A stretch of DNA of 64,000 nt from NCBI GenBank assembly GCA_014695295.1, contig JACJNY010000033.1, forward strand, positions 1 through 64,000, written 5' to 3'. Under the pieces are notes generated by a model that was not told the DNA's origin, made no database searches, and saw nothing but the letters and a program-made list of their open reading frames with translations. The position numbers and the translations under genes were made by a program. The DNA is from Microcoleus sp. FACHB-61. Its GTDB lineage: Bacteria; Cyanobacteriota; Cyanobacteriia; Cyanobacteriales; Microcoleaceae. This document shows, in pieces, positions 1 through 9,657 of this stretch (the stretch's first letter is position 1; each line of letters starts with the position of its first letter).

Positions 1-71
1 ACTTTGTTAAGATTCAAACTTGATTATAGGTTTGAGTTCGCTTCACAGATATAAAGTCTATTGGCGGTTTT

Positions 72-875
72 TTGTCAAGTACAATTTATACCAAATTAGA
101 TGAGCTTACCCTGGCCAAAATAGGTGATATTAAGCCTGTTTGGTCTAGGGAGTTGCCGACCGCACCTAGCTCTGTAACGGTAATTAAAGACTGCGCCAAC
201 AGGTACTTTCTTAGTTTTGTGGTTGAAATTGAGTCGTCCATCGTCGAGCCGCTCAATCAGTCTGTGGGCATCGACCTTGGGTTAAAAACTTTCGCTGTTC
301 TGAGTACGGGTGAGAAGTTTGGAAGTCCCAACTATTCCAAACACGACAAAAAAATTAGAAAGTTGCAGCGCAAATTAGCACGTCAAAAGGAAGGTTCTCG
401 TCGAAGATATAGAACGAGATTAAAGATTGCTAAATTGCACAACCAAATATCTGATACGAGAAAAGACTTCCTGCACAAACTATCGACCAAAGTAGTGAGC
501 GAAAACCAAGCAATTACTTTGGAAGACTTAAATGTTTCGGGAATGGTTAAAAACAAGAAGTTAGCCAGAGCCATCAGCCGTGCCGGTTGGCGCGAGTTCA
601 GGATGTTGTGTGAAGCAAAATCCGACAAGTTTGGCAGGACTTTTAGCACCCTCAGCAGATGGGAACCCACTAGCCAAGTTTGTTCGCGCTGTGGTTACAA
701 ATGGGGCAAATTAGAACTTCATATTAGAACCATCACTTGCTTAAATTGTGCTACAACTCACGATAGAGACGAGAACGCTGCAAAAAATATAGATCAAGTC
801 GGGATGGGGAACCGCCACGACTCTAAATGGACACAGAGGGGACGTAAGACTACCGAAGGTAGCAGACCCCAATGA
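72..875 (+). CDS. TnpB-family transposon-associated nuclease, N-terminally truncated
   Basis: The 267 residues match the C-terminal two thirds of TnpB (IS200/IS605 and IS607 elements), an RNA-guided nuclease ancestral to Cas12. Visible are RuvC-I (GIDLGLK, D68), RuvC-II (ITLEDLNV, E151), the zinc-finger cysteine pairs CSRCG and CLNC, and RuvC-III (HDRDENAAKNI, D231). The catalytic triad is therefore intact. Full-length TnpB is about 370-420 aa; the N-terminal recognition lobe is missing and the frame opens only at a TTG without a convincing ribosome site, so I read this as a 5'-truncated relic rather than a working gene. No tnpA lies beside it within the window. Confidence is high for the family, lower for expression. 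Confidence 0.8.
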   Translation: MSSTIYTKLDELTLAKIGDIKPVWSRELPTAPSSVTVIKDCANRYFLSFVVEIESSIVEPLNQSVGIDLGLKTFAVLSTGEKFGSPNYSKHDKKIRKLQRKLARQKEGSRRRYRTRLKIAKLHNQISDTRKDFLHKLSTKVVSENQAITLEDLNVSGMVKNKKLARAISRAGWREFRMLCEAKSDKFGRTFSTLSRWEPTSQVCSRCGYKWGKLELHIRTITCLNCATTHDRDENAAKNIDQVGMGNRHDSKWTQRGRKTTEGSRPQ

Positions 876-887
876 AGTGTCAAGAAT

Positions 888-908
888 CACCGTGCCTGAT
901 TGCCGGTG
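888..908 (+). repeat. Possible right-end hairpin of the TnpB element
   Basis: CACCG (888-892) pairs with CGGTG (904-908) 12 bp after the tnpB stop. Subterminal hairpins near the right end are typical of IS200/IS605-type elements, and the guide RNA of TnpB usually overlaps the 3' end of the gene and this region. The exact element boundary cannot be fixed here. Confidence 0.35.
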
Positions 909-1494
909 AGTGTTTCAACTAAGGCTGTTTCCTTAAGCATTGGCAGCCCACCATCAAGTATCTATTCGTGGGCAAAACCGCTACTATAATTCCCTGATAT
1001 TTATTTGCCCCGAAAGCGTGAACAACACCTATAGAACCTGCTTGCCTCACCAACGCGGTTTTTCGGATCGATCTTAGATTTAGCAGCGAAGCATCCAGAA
1101 AGAAACCGAGTTTCTAGGCTAAGAGTGCGCAAGTCCTAATTTAATTGAAAGCGTCTATTGCTGAGTTTGTTGTTGCTGCGATCGAGTTTATCCAAAATTA
1201 TAGAAGTGCTGCTGTGTGTGCGATCGGGCGAAATATTGGATTGGAGGGCGCCAAATATTTGCTTCAATCATTTTTGGGTTAATATCAATATATAAACACA
1301 AATTAGGGAATTCTAAAAAAAGGGGGATCGCCCGATAATTTTTTATAAACAAAATAGATGAACCCAGTTTACTCGATAGAAAATGATACCCGCCTCCGTA
1401 CTTTCTTAACTTTTGGTTTTTTGGATAATCCTGAAAGCATAGCTGCAAATCACAGGATTACAATAGTATTTTCATGCTGCAATCGTGAGTTGCC
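909..1494. other. Intergenic region without a recognised gene
   Basis: AT-rich spacer between the TnpB relic and the hybrid kinase gene. It contains one degenerate copy of the AGAAACCG(A/G)GTTTCT palindrome near 1098-1114, a motif repeated elsewhere in the window. A minus-strand open frame of 86 codons here has no family resemblance and no good ribosome site; I see no convincing gene. Confidence 0.4.
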
Positions 1495-4290
1495 ATGTCA
1501 TTATCTCAGCGTTCAATCCTCAAGAAACTGATTAGTAATGCGCCGCTGCGAACCGTTTTGATTGTTCCGTTCGTGCTACAAATTATCGGTGCAGTCGGCA
1601 TTGTTGGCTACTTATCCTTCCGCAACGGACAGAAAGCAGTCAACGATTTGGCATCTCAACTGCGGACTGAAGTGAGCAGCCGCATTGACCTGCATCTAGA
1701 CAGCCAACTCAACACAGCCCGTCACCTTGCTCAGGTGAATGGAGATGCCTTCGACGTGGGATTGATCGCTCCCAAAGATTTAGATAATGTGGCTCGTTTC
1801 TTCTGGAAACAAATACAATTGTTTAATGTCGGCTACATAAGCTTTGGCGCTCCAGGAGGCGAGTTTGCGGGTTCTGGATATTACACAGATCGAAATATTG
1901 TTGTTAACACCAGTAACCCCAAGCAACGCGGTCATCGAAATAATTACGTCTACAAGGCAGATAGTCAGGGTAACAAGACTGAGATTATTGATATCGTAAA
2001 TTACGAGTTCGAGAAAGAACCGTGGTACTCAAACACGGTTAAAGCTAGAAAACCCACATGGGTTTTATATCAGTGGGAAATCACGCCGTATCCTCTGGCT
2101 GTTTCGGCAAATCGCCCGATTTATGACAAGAACAATCAACTGATTGGTGTCATCGGCATCGACCAGCGTCTTTCGCAAATTAGCGATTTCTTGCGTCACA
2201 TCAAAGTCAGCAAATCCGGCAGAACGTTTATTGTGGAGCGCAGCGGGCTAATTGTTGCGAGTTCCAGCAACGAGCAACCCTTCAAACTGATTAATAACAA
2301 TCCCGAACGGTTAAACGCGTTGGAAAGCAGCGATCGACTGATCCGATCGACATCTCAATATTTAGTAAAGCATTTCGGCGGCTTCAACAATATCAAAGAT
2401 ACTCAACAGCTTGATTTCTGGCTTAATAAAGAACGGCAGTTTGTCCAAGTTTTGCCCTGGAAAGACGAATGGGGATTGGATTGGTTGGTAGTTGTTGCGG
2501 TTCCTGAATCCGATTTCATGGCACAGATTAATGCCAATAGCCGCACCACGATTCTATTTTGCCTCGGGGCCTTAGTTGTGGCAACGGTTGTTGGTTTTTA
2601 CACTTCCCGCTTGATTACCGAGCCGATCGTACTCTTGAGCAATGCCTCATCCGCGATCGCCTCCGGGAAATTCGATCGCAGCGTGGAAGTCTCCGGGCAG
2701 AATGAATTGGGCGTGCTTTCGCAATCCTTCAACGACATGACGAAGCAACTGCGCGACTCTTTCCGAGCTCTAGAAAACACCAACGCCGAACTCGAACAGC
2801 GCGTCGAAGAACGCACCGTGGAGATCAAACAAGCTAAAGACATGGCAGACAGCGCCAACCGCGCCAAAAGCGAATTTTTGGCTAACATGAGCCACGAATT
2901 GCGGACTCCCCTCAACGGCATTTTAGGATACGCGCAAATTCTCCAGCGCAGCGAACCTCTGACGCACAAAGGGCGCGGCGGCGTTGATATCATCTATCAG
3001 TGCGGTTCGCACCTGCTAACGCTGATTAATGATGTGTTGGATTTGTCGAAGATCGAAGCCCGAAAACTCGAACTGCATCCCGTCGCCTTTCATCTGCCTT
3101 CATTCATCCAAAGTGTTGCCGAAATCTTCACGCTTCGCGCTGAGGAAAAAGGAATTGCCTTTGATTTGCAGACTGATTCGCAACTTCCTATAGGGGTTTT
3201 GGGTGACGAAAAACGTTTGCGCCAAGTGCTGCTGAATTTGCTGGGAAATGCGGTTAAGTTTACGGAAAAAGGCAGAGTTATTTTTCAGGTTAATGTCGTC
3301 AGAAATGCTGACTTTTGCGATTTAACTTCACAGTTAAAAAACTCAAGTCAAAAATTATACAAAATTCGCTTCCGAATCGAAGATACAGGCCCGGGAATGA
3401 GGCCAGAACAAGTTAATAAAATCTTTTTGCCTTTTGAGCAAGTAGGTGATTTTCAAAAGCAATCGGAAGGCACCGGATTGGGACTCGCGATCAGTCAAAA
3501 GATTGTGGGTTTGATGCAGAGTGAAATTGCGATGGAAAGCCGTGCAGGAGTTGGCAGTATTTTTTCCTTTGAAGTGGAACTCCCGGAGGCCCAGGATTGG
3601 GCTGATAGTTCGAGAATTATGGAACAGGGGGCTGTACTAAGCTATTTGGGCAAAAAACGCAAAATTCTGGTGGTGGATGACAGGTGGGAAAACCGGGCTG
3701 TGCTGGTGAATTTACTGGAACCATTAGGATTTGAGATGATAGAAGCTGCTGACGGCAAGGAAGGGTTCGATCGAGCTTTAGCGATGATGCCAGATTTAAT
3801 CCTCACCGATTTAGCGATGCCCGTGATGGACGGGTTGGAGTTGTTGCGCCAAATCCGCGCTCATCCTCAACTCCGAGAAATGATCGTGTTGGTGACATCT
3901 GCTAGCGTGTTTGACATCGATCGCCACAAGAGTCTGGATGCAGGCAGCAATGATTTTTTGCCGAAACCAGTGCAGGCAAATTTGTTGCTGGGGTTAGTTC
4001 AAAAATATTTGCAACTGGATTGGGTGTATGACGAAACAGTAGATGCGGGCAAAAAAGGGGAAGAGGCGATCGGGCAAAGCAAAATGCAACTGCCTGCGAT
4101 CGAGATTTTGCATTTATTAAATGAACAGGCTCAAGCTGGCGATTTGGACGGGGTAATCGAGATTGCGGATCGGATTCAAACAGCCAATCCAGAACAAGCT
4201 ATTTTTGCTAAAAAAATACTCGTTTTGGCAGAAGGATTTCAGGTCAAACAATTGCTGGCAGTGATTGAAGAACATTTATCGAAAGCGTAA
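1495..4290 (+). CDS. Membrane-bound hybrid sensor histidine kinase (dCache-HAMP-HisKA-HATPase-REC)
   Basis: A 931-aa sensor kinase. Order of parts: TM segment about residues 17-41; extracytoplasmic Cache-type sensor to about 340; second TM about 350-372; HAMP about 373-420; coiled coil; HisKA with phospho-His in SHELRTP (H467); HATPase with N box ([15 protein letters not shown]), DTGPGM and GTGLGLAIS; receiver domain with KILVVDD, phospho-Asp in [11 protein letters not shown] (D772) and the KPV lysine; a C-terminal tail of about 100 residues. It should autophosphorylate on H467 in response to a periplasmic ligand and pass phosphate to its own receiver. The next gene starts 11 bp downstream and encodes another receiver/kinase, so the two probably form one phosphorelay. 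The ligand cannot be inferred. Confidence 0.93.
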   Translation: MSLSQRSILKKLISNAPLRTVLIVPFVLQIIGAVGIVGYLSFRNGQKAVNDLASQLRTEVSSRIDLHLDSQLNTARHLAQVNGDAFDVGLIAPKDLDNVARFFWKQIQLFNVGYISFGAPGGEFAGSGYYTDRNIVVNTSNPKQRGHRNNYVYKADSQGNKTEIIDIVNYEFEKEPWYSNTVKARKPTWVLYQWEITPYPLAVSANRPIYDKNNQLIGVIGIDQRLSQISDFLRHIKVSKSGRTFIVERSGLIVASSSNEQPFKLINNNPERLNALESSDRLIRSTSQYLVKHFGGFNNIKDTQQLDFWLNKERQFVQVLPWKDEWGLDWLVVVAVPESDFMAQINANSRTTILFCLGALVVATVVGFYTSRLITEPIVLLSNASSAIASGKFDRSVEVSGQNELGVLSQSFNDMTKQLRDSFRALENTNAELEQRVEERTVEIKQAKDMADSANRAKSEFLANMSHELRTPLNGILGYAQILQRSEPLTHKGRGGVDIIYQCGSHLLTLINDVLDLSKIEARKLELHPVAFHLPSFIQSVAEIFTLRAEEKGIAFDLQTDSQLPIGVLGDEKRLRQVLLNLLGNAVKFTEKGRVIFQVNVVRNADFCDLTSQLKNSSQKLYKIRFRIEDTGPGMRPEQVNKIFLPFEQVGDFQKQSEGTGLGLAISQKIVGLMQSEIAMESRAGVGSIFSFEVELPEAQDWADSSRIMEQGAVLSYLGKKRKILVVDDRWENRAVLVNLLEPLGFEMIEAADGKEGFDRALAMMPDLILTDLAMPVMDGLELLRQIRAHPQLREMIVLVTSASVFDIDRHKSLDAGSNDFLPKPVQANLLLGLVQKYLQLDWVYDETVDAGKKGEEAIGQSKMQLPAIEILHLLNEQAQAGDLDGVIEIADRIQTANPEQAIFAKKILVLAEGFQVKQLLAVIEEHLSKA

Positions 4291-4301
4291 GGAAAAACAT
4301 C

Positions 4302-5579
4302 ATGTCTGAGTCAGACAAAAAATTTATTTTGATAGTAGATGACAGTTCCACAAACTTGTCTGTTCTGTCGCAGGCCTTAAAAACAGCAGGCTACAAAGTG
4401 CGAGTCGCAGTAGACGGCGAATCAGCGATGGCGATGCTGGAAAAATGCGCGCTCGATCCAAGAAAAACCCCTTTCCCAGAACTAATATTGTTAGACGTGC
4501 AAATGCCCGGAATTAACGGCTTTGAAACCTGTCGCCAGCTTAAAGCCAACCCCGCGACAAGAGCAATTCCGGTCATTTTTATGACAGCCTTAGCAGATGC
4601 CCAAAGCAAAATAGAAGGCTTGTCATTAGGTGCAGTGGATTACATCACTAAACCCTTTGAACAAGAGGAAGTAATTGCCAGAGTTAACATTCACTGGCGG
4701 CTCAAACAGTTAACCGACAATCTGGAACAGCAAGTTACAGAACGCACCGGCGCTTTGCAACAAGCCCAAGTACAAGTAGTGCAACAAGAAAAACTCTCGG
4801 CCTTGGGACAACTCGTTGCAGGAGTCGCCCATGAAATTAACAACCCGCTGAGTTTTATGGTCAGCAACATTGCGCCTGCAAAGGAATATCTGGCTGAGAT
4901 TACAGAACTTCTTAGCCTCTATCAAAAACACTATCCTCAACCTGCATCAGATATCGCTATCAAGATTGATGAGATAGATTTAGATTTTGTGATAGAGGAT
5001 TTTTCTCACCTCTTGGATTCAATGCGAATAGGCACTGAACGCATTAAAGATATTTCGCTCTCGCTGCGGAATTTTGCGCGTTCTGATGGAGATATTGCCA
5101 CTGCGATCGATCTGCACGAAACTTTAGATAGTACGCTGCTGCTGTTAAAACATCGGCTGAAGAATCGAGGCGCTCGTCCCGCCATTGAAGTCATTCAAAA
5201 CTACGGTAAATTGCCCCCGATTAAATGCTATCCTGGGCCGATGAACCAAGTGTTTATGAATTTGTTAGCAAATGCGATCGACGCTCTGGAAGATGCCTGG
5301 GAAAAAGACCAACGTTCCCTGAAAATTACAATTAGCACGGAAGTGTTGCGCGAAAGTGCGATCGTCCGAATTGCCGATAACGGGCTGGGAATGGCGGAGG
5401 AGATTCAACAACATTTGTTTGAACCTCTGTTTACGACAAAAGCGGTGGGTAGAGGAACCGGGCTGGGATTGTCCATTGCTAAGCAGATTGTGAAAGATAA
5501 ACACGGCGGTCAATTGTGCTGCAAATCTACCGCCGATGAGGGAACCGAATTTGCGATCGAACTTCCTCTGCAAGTCTAA
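4302..5579 (+). CDS. Response regulator with C-terminal histidine kinase
   Basis: 425-aa soluble protein with no membrane segment. The N-terminal receiver (about 7-125) has the acidic pair in LIVDD, phospho-Asp D65 in LLDVQMPG and the KPF lysine. A coiled coil (about 128-160) leads to HisKA (LGQLVAGVAHEINNP, H177) and HATPase (NQVFMNLLANAIDAL, DNGLGM, GRGTGLGLSIAK). A Shine-Dalgarno-like AAGGA precedes the ATG. It lies 11 bp behind the hybrid kinase on the same strand, so the membrane kinase probably phosphorylates this receiver, which then controls the attached kinase. No DNA-binding output domain is present, so the final effector must be encoded elsewhere. Confidence 0.92.
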   Translation: MSESDKKFILIVDDSSTNLSVLSQALKTAGYKVRVAVDGESAMAMLEKCALDPRKTPFPELILLDVQMPGINGFETCRQLKANPATRAIPVIFMTALADAQSKIEGLSLGAVDYITKPFEQEEVIARVNIHWRLKQLTDNLEQQVTERTGALQQAQVQVVQQEKLSALGQLVAGVAHEINNPLSFMVSNIAPAKEYLAEITELLSLYQKHYPQPASDIAIKIDEIDLDFVIEDFSHLLDSMRIGTERIKDISLSLRNFARSDGDIATAIDLHETLDSTLLLLKHRLKNRGARPAIEVIQNYGKLPPIKCYPGPMNQVFMNLLANAIDALEDAWEKDQRSLKITISTEVLRESAIVRIADNGLGMAEEIQQHLFEPLFTTKAVGRGTGLGLSIAKQIVKDKHGGQLCCKSTADEGTEFAIELPLQV

Positions 5580-5638
5580 AATCTAAAATGGTATGACTTT
5601 ATGCCAGCAATAAAAATCACTGGCAAGTACGATCGCAA

Positions 5639-6379
5639 TCAATATCCAATTTGCAAAGTGACAGAAGCTTCTACCTGCTGTTCCCCTCCAACCACTGGCG
5701 TTGTAGCATTAGCAGCCACAGCGCGATCGGCAGCAAACTGCCGGTACATAGGAGGCGGCGCGCTAGCACCGTTGACTTGAATGCTGAGAATCTCTCCCCG
5801 CTTGAGGTTGAGGGCGCTAAAAGCTGCATCCGCTTGCGCTTGAGCATCTTGAGTTGCTTTTTTGATTGCTTGTTTTTGAGCAGATTCGATCGCACTTTCG
5901 GCGGCGGCAAAACTCACACCGTCGATGCGTGTGGCTCCGGCATTCACCGCATCGTCGAGTAAAGTGCCAGCAGATGCAGTATTAATCCGAAAACTGACGG
6001 TATTCGTCGCCGTATAGCCCGTCAAGCGCTGTTGGTTGTTTTCGTAACTGTAAGTCGGGCTCAGGGTGATGCCGGCAGTTTCGAGTTTTTCAACTTGGCG
6101 CGATCGCAGCAACTCTACCACAGCCGACGATCGCCTCGCCGCTTCCTGCTGCACCTGGGCCGCCGTTTTCCCCTGCACCTCAACCCCCAGCCGCACTTGC
6201 GTTTGAGTTGTCGGAATCGCTTCCACGCCCCGCCCAGTAACAGTCAGCGTTCTGATCCGCTGTTCTTGAGCCACCGCCGGATCTAATCCCACGAAACTCA
6301 CGAGAGTTAAGGTTAAACACAAGGCTGTTAGCAGACTACGGAAATTAATGCGATCGCCACGTTGCAAATTTGAACTCAT
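5639..6379 (-). CDS. SIMPL (DUF541) domain periplasmic protein
   Basis: Secreted or periplasmic SIMPL/DUF541 protein of about 246 aa. The frame can be extended to a TTG at 6403, but the ATG at 6379 (MSSNLQRGDRINFRS) is the likelier start: GAGGAAAA lies about 12 bp upstream and it places basic residues directly before the hydrophobic signal segment LLTALCLTLTLVSFVGL, ending near AVAQEQ. The mature part begins with the typical family pattern RTLTVTGRGVEAIPTTQTQVRLGV and carries YTATNTVSFRI and a C-terminal VEASVTLQIGY strand. The biochemical role of this family is not settled. It is convergent with the kinase pair, with no operon partner. Confidence 0.85.
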   Translation of the reverse strand: MSSNLQRGDRINFRSLLTALCLTLTLVSFVGLDPAVAQEQRIRTLTVTGRGVEAIPTTQTQVRLGVEVQGKTAAQVQQEAARRSSAVVELLRSRQVEKLETAGITLSPTYSYENNQQRLTGYTATNTVSFRINTASAGTLLDDAVNAGATRIDGVSFAAAESAIESAQKQAIKKATQDAQAQADAAFSALNLKRGEILSIQVNGASAPPPMYRQFAADRAVAANATTPVVGGEQQVEASVTLQIGY

Positions 6380-6479
6380 AAACTTGATTTTCCTCACATA
6401 CAACAGATGCTATACTTTACCTTCCCACTGAAATTGCTAAATATCCGGCTTGTTACATTTTTAGCAACTAAAAAAAGTA

Positions 6480-6507
6480 TTAGTCATTAGTCATTAGTCA
6501 TTAGTCA
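6480..6507 (+). repeat. Heptamer tandem repeat (STRR), 4 x TTAGTCA
   Basis: Four perfect tandem copies of TTAGTCA end 4 bp before the ATG of the YkvA-like gene, occupying the place where its ribosome site would be expected. Heptameric STRRs are a known feature of filamentous cyanobacterial genomes. Confidence 0.85.
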
Positions 6508-6511
6508 TTAT

Positions 6512-6895
6512 ATGCAATCCTTAAAACAAGTTGCCCGCCGACTAAAAAAAGAGACTTACGCTGTTTATTTAGCCAGTACAGACCAGAGAGTACCTGGGTA
6601 CGCCAGAATTTTAGCAGGCCTTACGGTTGCCTATGCTTTTAGCCCGATCGATTTAATTCCTGACTTCATACCGGTTCTCGGCTACTTGGACGATTTGATA
6701 ATTGTACCCTTGGGAATTTGGCTGGTACTGAAGATGATTCCACCACAGGTTTTAGCCGAGTGTCGGGAAAAAGCAGCCGCAGAAATAGAGCGGGGAAAAC
6801 CGATAAATCGGGCTGCCGCTGCTGTAATTATTGCCATTTGGATTGGCTTGGGAATATTAGCAGCAATGTGGCTGACACGGATATTTAAACGTTAA
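6512..6895 (+). CDS. YkvA/DUF1232 family small membrane protein
   Basis: 127 aa. The central segment VAYAFSPIDLIPDFIPVLGYLDDLIIVP is the DUF1232/YkvA signature (SPIDLIPD...GYLDD), followed by a C-terminal transmembrane helix (about 101-122) and a basic tail FKR. The family is widespread and of unknown function. The start codon is preceded by a heptamer repeat rather than a recognisable Shine-Dalgarno sequence, so translation may be weak or leader-dependent. It stands alone between a convergent-divergent pair and the helicase gene. Confidence 0.82.
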   Translation: MQSLKQVARRLKKETYAVYLASTDQRVPGYARILAGLTVAYAFSPIDLIPDFIPVLGYLDDLIIVPLGIWLVLKMIPPQVLAECREKAAAEIERGKPINRAAAAVIIAIWIGLGILAAMWLTRIFKR

Positions 6896-6907
6896 ACAAA
6901 TTACCTA

Positions 6908-7082
6908 TCTAGTTATCGTTTAGGGTGCGCGCCGAGAACCTTACCTTAAACAACTCGCTTGGCCAAAAAATATTTTAAGTTTAAAAAATCACCGTTCTAG
7001 TTATAATATAGGGTGCAGCGCACCTTACGTTAAAAAAACTCGCGGTATCGCATACCAAGTATTATTTACCCCTTAAAAAATT
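6908..7082 (+). repeat. Two degenerate direct repeats of about 85 bp
   Basis: The spacer before the helicase holds two related blocks (about 6908-6988 and 6996-7082), each running CTAGTTAT..TAGGGTGCGC...CTTAC.TTAAA..AACTCGC...TTAAAAAAT. The second contains the palindrome GGTGCAGCGCACC. The copies are clearly alignable but diverged. Role unknown. Confidence 0.55.
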
Positions 7083-7099
7083 AAACTAACTTTCTAGCT

Positions 7100-9466
7100 A
7101 TGACTCAAACCACTGATTTCCTCAGCCACCTCAACCCATCTCAGCGCCAAGCAGTCGCCCATTATAACGGGCCGCTGTTAGTAGTAGCGGGCGCTGGTTC
7201 CGGCAAAACCCGAGCTCTAACTTACCGAGTTGCTAACTTAGTTCGCACCCATAGAGTCGATCCTGAAAATATTCTGGCGGTGACATTTACAAATAAAGCC
7301 GCCAGGGAGATGAAAGAAAGAATTGAGAAATTGCTGGCAACTCAGCAAGCTGAAGCGGAATATGGCAAACCTTTGGTAGACTTAGCCCCGAATGTGCAGA
7401 CGAAATTGCGATCGCACATTTACCAAAGAATTACCAAACACATTTGGATGGGGACTTTTCACTCTTTGTGCGGCCGCATTCTCCGCTACGATATTGAAAA
7501 ATACCAAGACGAAAAAGGCCGCCAGTGGAAGAAAAACTTTTCGATTTTTGACGAGTCAGATGCTCAAAGTCTCGTCAAGCAAATCGTCACCAAAATCCTG
7601 AACCTTGACGACAAGAAATTTGACCCGCGAAAAGTCCGCTATATCATCAGCAACGCTAAAAATAAAGGGTTATCGCCTCAAGAATACCAAGCAGCAGAAC
7701 CGGATTATCGAGGTCGTGTGATTGCCGATGTTTACAGTCGCTACCAAGACGCTTTAGCAGCCAACAATGCCCTAGATTTTGACGATTTAATCCTCGTTCC
7801 CGTTAAACTTTTGAGCCAAAACGAGGAAGTATTAAGTTACTGGCATAAAAAGTTTTGCCATATTTTAGTTGACGAATACCAAGATACCAACCGCACTCAA
7901 TATGATTTGATTCGGATGTTGGTGACAAATAACGCCGACCCTAAAAGGTTCCATAAATGGCAAAACCGCTCGATTTTTGTCGTGGGCGATGTCGATCAAT
8001 CAATTTACAGCTTTCGGATGGCAGATTATACTATCTTGCTGGAATTTCAAGAGGATTTCGGAGATGGTTTGTCCGACGAGAAAACTCAGACGATGGTAAA
8101 ATTAGAGGAAAATTATCGATCGCGCGAAAACATCCTGCAAGTGGCGAACCACTTGATCGAACACAATACCGAACGCATCGAAAAAATTCTGCGCCCCACT
8201 CGCGAACCGGGAGCTCCGATTGTTGTCTGGCGCGCCGACAACGAATTAGATGAAGCGGAATTTGTAGCAGGTCAAATTCATTCCTTAAAGCGCCAAAACT
8301 CCGAATACGAAAACGGCAGTAACTTTGCGATTCTCTACCGCACAAACGCTCAATCTCGCTCTTTTGAAGAAGCGTTAATGCGTTTAGACATTCCTTACAA
8401 TATTGTCGGCGGCCTGAAGTTTTACGATCGCAAAGAAATCAAAGATATCCTAGCATACCTGCGGGCGCTCGCCAATCCAGACGATAGCGTCAGCCTCAAA
8501 CGCATCATCAATACTCCCCGTCGCGGCATTGGGGATACCACATTTTCCAAAATCGAAGACGCTGCAACTCAGTTAGGCATTCCCTTGTGGGAAATCCTCA
8601 GCGATGAATCTTCTGTCAATACTCTAGCAGGGCGATCGGCAAAAGCTATTATTAAGTTTGCCGAAATGATTGGTCGTTGGCAATCCCAAGTCGAAACTCT
8701 GCCGGCTTCGCAAATTGTCCAAGGAATTATCGAAGATTCAGGCTACATTCAAGATTTAAAAAATCAAGGAACCGACGAAGCCGAAAATCGGATAGAAAAC
8801 GTCAGAGAATTGTACAATGCAGTGCTACAATTTGAAGAACAAAACGAAGAACCGACGCTGACATCATTTTTAGCAAAAGCATCTTTAGCATCCGATTTAG
8901 ATGACTTGCAGGAAGAAGATTCCCGCGTCTCGCTGATGACGCTGCACTCAGCAAAAGGGTTAGAATTTCCCGTGGTATTTTTAGTCGGGATGGAACAGGG
9001 TTTATTTCCCAATTTCCGCAGTTTGGACGACCCGAAAGCGATCGAAGAAGAACGCCGTTTGTGCTACGTCGGCATCACTCGCGCCCAGGAATTGCTATTT
9101 CTCACCCACACTCGCGAACGCCGCCTTTGGGGAGGTTTCCGGGAACACTGCACCCCTTCGCTATTCTTAGGAGAATTGCCGACACATTTGCTGGCTGGAA
9201 GTGCGAAGAAAACGGCAGCGGGGAAAACGGCTGCATCTAAGGGAAAAACTAATAATTCAGCAGCTACTTCCGGCAGTTCTCAACCGGGAAACAATGGACA
9301 ATCGGCGGATTGGCAAACGGGCGATCGGGTTTTTCATCATGCTTTTGGAGTTGGAGAAATTACGCACGTTTTAGGGGCGGGCGACAAAATTAATCTGGCA
9401 ATTAAGTTTTCTGGTTTGGGCAGAAAAATTATCGATCCGAGGACGGCAAAGTTGCAGCGAGTGTAA
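7100..9466 (+). CDS. pcrA: UvrD/PcrA-type superfamily 1 DNA helicase
   Basis: 788 aa, usual length for PcrA. Motifs in order: Q motif LNPSQRQAV (about 11-19), Walker A AGAGSGKTRAL (about 31), TFTNKAAREMKERI (Ia), VDEYQDTN (motif II, DExx box), GDVDQSIYSFRMAD (III), NYRS (IV), TLHSAKGLEFPVVFLVG (V) and VGITRAQELLFL (VI). The C-terminal tail is Ala/Ser/Asn-rich and ends in a Tudor-like segment typical of PcrA (DRVFHHAFGVGEI...IKFSGLGRKIIDP). It should be a 3'-5' helicase for repair and replication-fork processing. An insertion of about 35 residues after the Ia motif (IEKLLATQQAEAEYGKPLV...) is common in cyanobacterial members as I recall. Confidence 0.95.
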   Translation: MTQTTDFLSHLNPSQRQAVAHYNGPLLVVAGAGSGKTRALTYRVANLVRTHRVDPENILAVTFTNKAAREMKERIEKLLATQQAEAEYGKPLVDLAPNVQTKLRSHIYQRITKHIWMGTFHSLCGRILRYDIEKYQDEKGRQWKKNFSIFDESDAQSLVKQIVTKILNLDDKKFDPRKVRYIISNAKNKGLSPQEYQAAEPDYRGRVIADVYSRYQDALAANNALDFDDLILVPVKLLSQNEEVLSYWHKKFCHILVDEYQDTNRTQYDLIRMLVTNNADPKRFHKWQNRSIFVVGDVDQSIYSFRMADYTILLEFQEDFGDGLSDEKTQTMVKLEENYRSRENILQVANHLIEHNTERIEKILRPTREPGAPIVVWRADNELDEAEFVAGQIHSLKRQNSEYENGSNFAILYRTNAQSRSFEEALMRLDIPYNIVGGLKFYDRKEIKDILAYLRALANPDDSVSLKRIINTPRRGIGDTTFSKIEDAATQLGIPLWEILSDESSVNTLAGRSAKAIIKFAEMIGRWQSQVETLPASQIVQGIIEDSGYIQDLKNQGTDEAENRIENVRELYNAVLQFEEQNEEPTLTSFLAKASLASDLDDLQEEDSRVSLMTLHSAKGLEFPVVFLVGMEQGLFPNFRSLDDPKAIEEERRLCYVGITRAQELLFLTHTRERRLWGGFREHCTPSLFLGELPTHLLAGSAKKTAAGKTAASKGKTNNSAATSGSSQPGNNGQSADWQTGDRVFHHAFGVGEITHVLGAGDKINLAIKFSGLGRKIIDPRTAKLQRV

Positions 9467-9477
9467 TAGAAAATCCG

Positions 9478-9610
9478 GCGGTTTAAACCGCGTCTATACA
9501 GGCAAAATCTAGAATAGCGGGTTGAAGAAGGGGCGGTTAAAATGCGGTAAAAATTACGTTTTTATCTTTAGTACACGTCGGTGCTCTCGTTTGTGTAGAC
9601 GCGGTTTCAA
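9478..9610. repeat. Palindromic repeat pair (GCGGTTTAAACCGC / GTAGACGCGGTTT family)
   Basis: A perfect palindrome GCGGTTTAAACCGC (9478-9491) is followed by CGTCTATACA. About 100 bp later GTGTAGACGCGGTTTCAACC appears in opposite orientation. Together they make an inverted-repeat unit of about 130 bp between the helicase and the next gene, related to copies near 27131 and 42706. Confidence 0.6.
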
Positions 9611-9657
9611 CCTTCGTTTTATCTCAGTAAAAAGTAGAAAGAAAAACCTAAACTCTT

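Noticed and set aside
1188..1448. 86-codon minus-strand frame upstream of the hybrid kinase
   Set aside because: No convincing ribosome site or family resemblance; composition consistent with chance.
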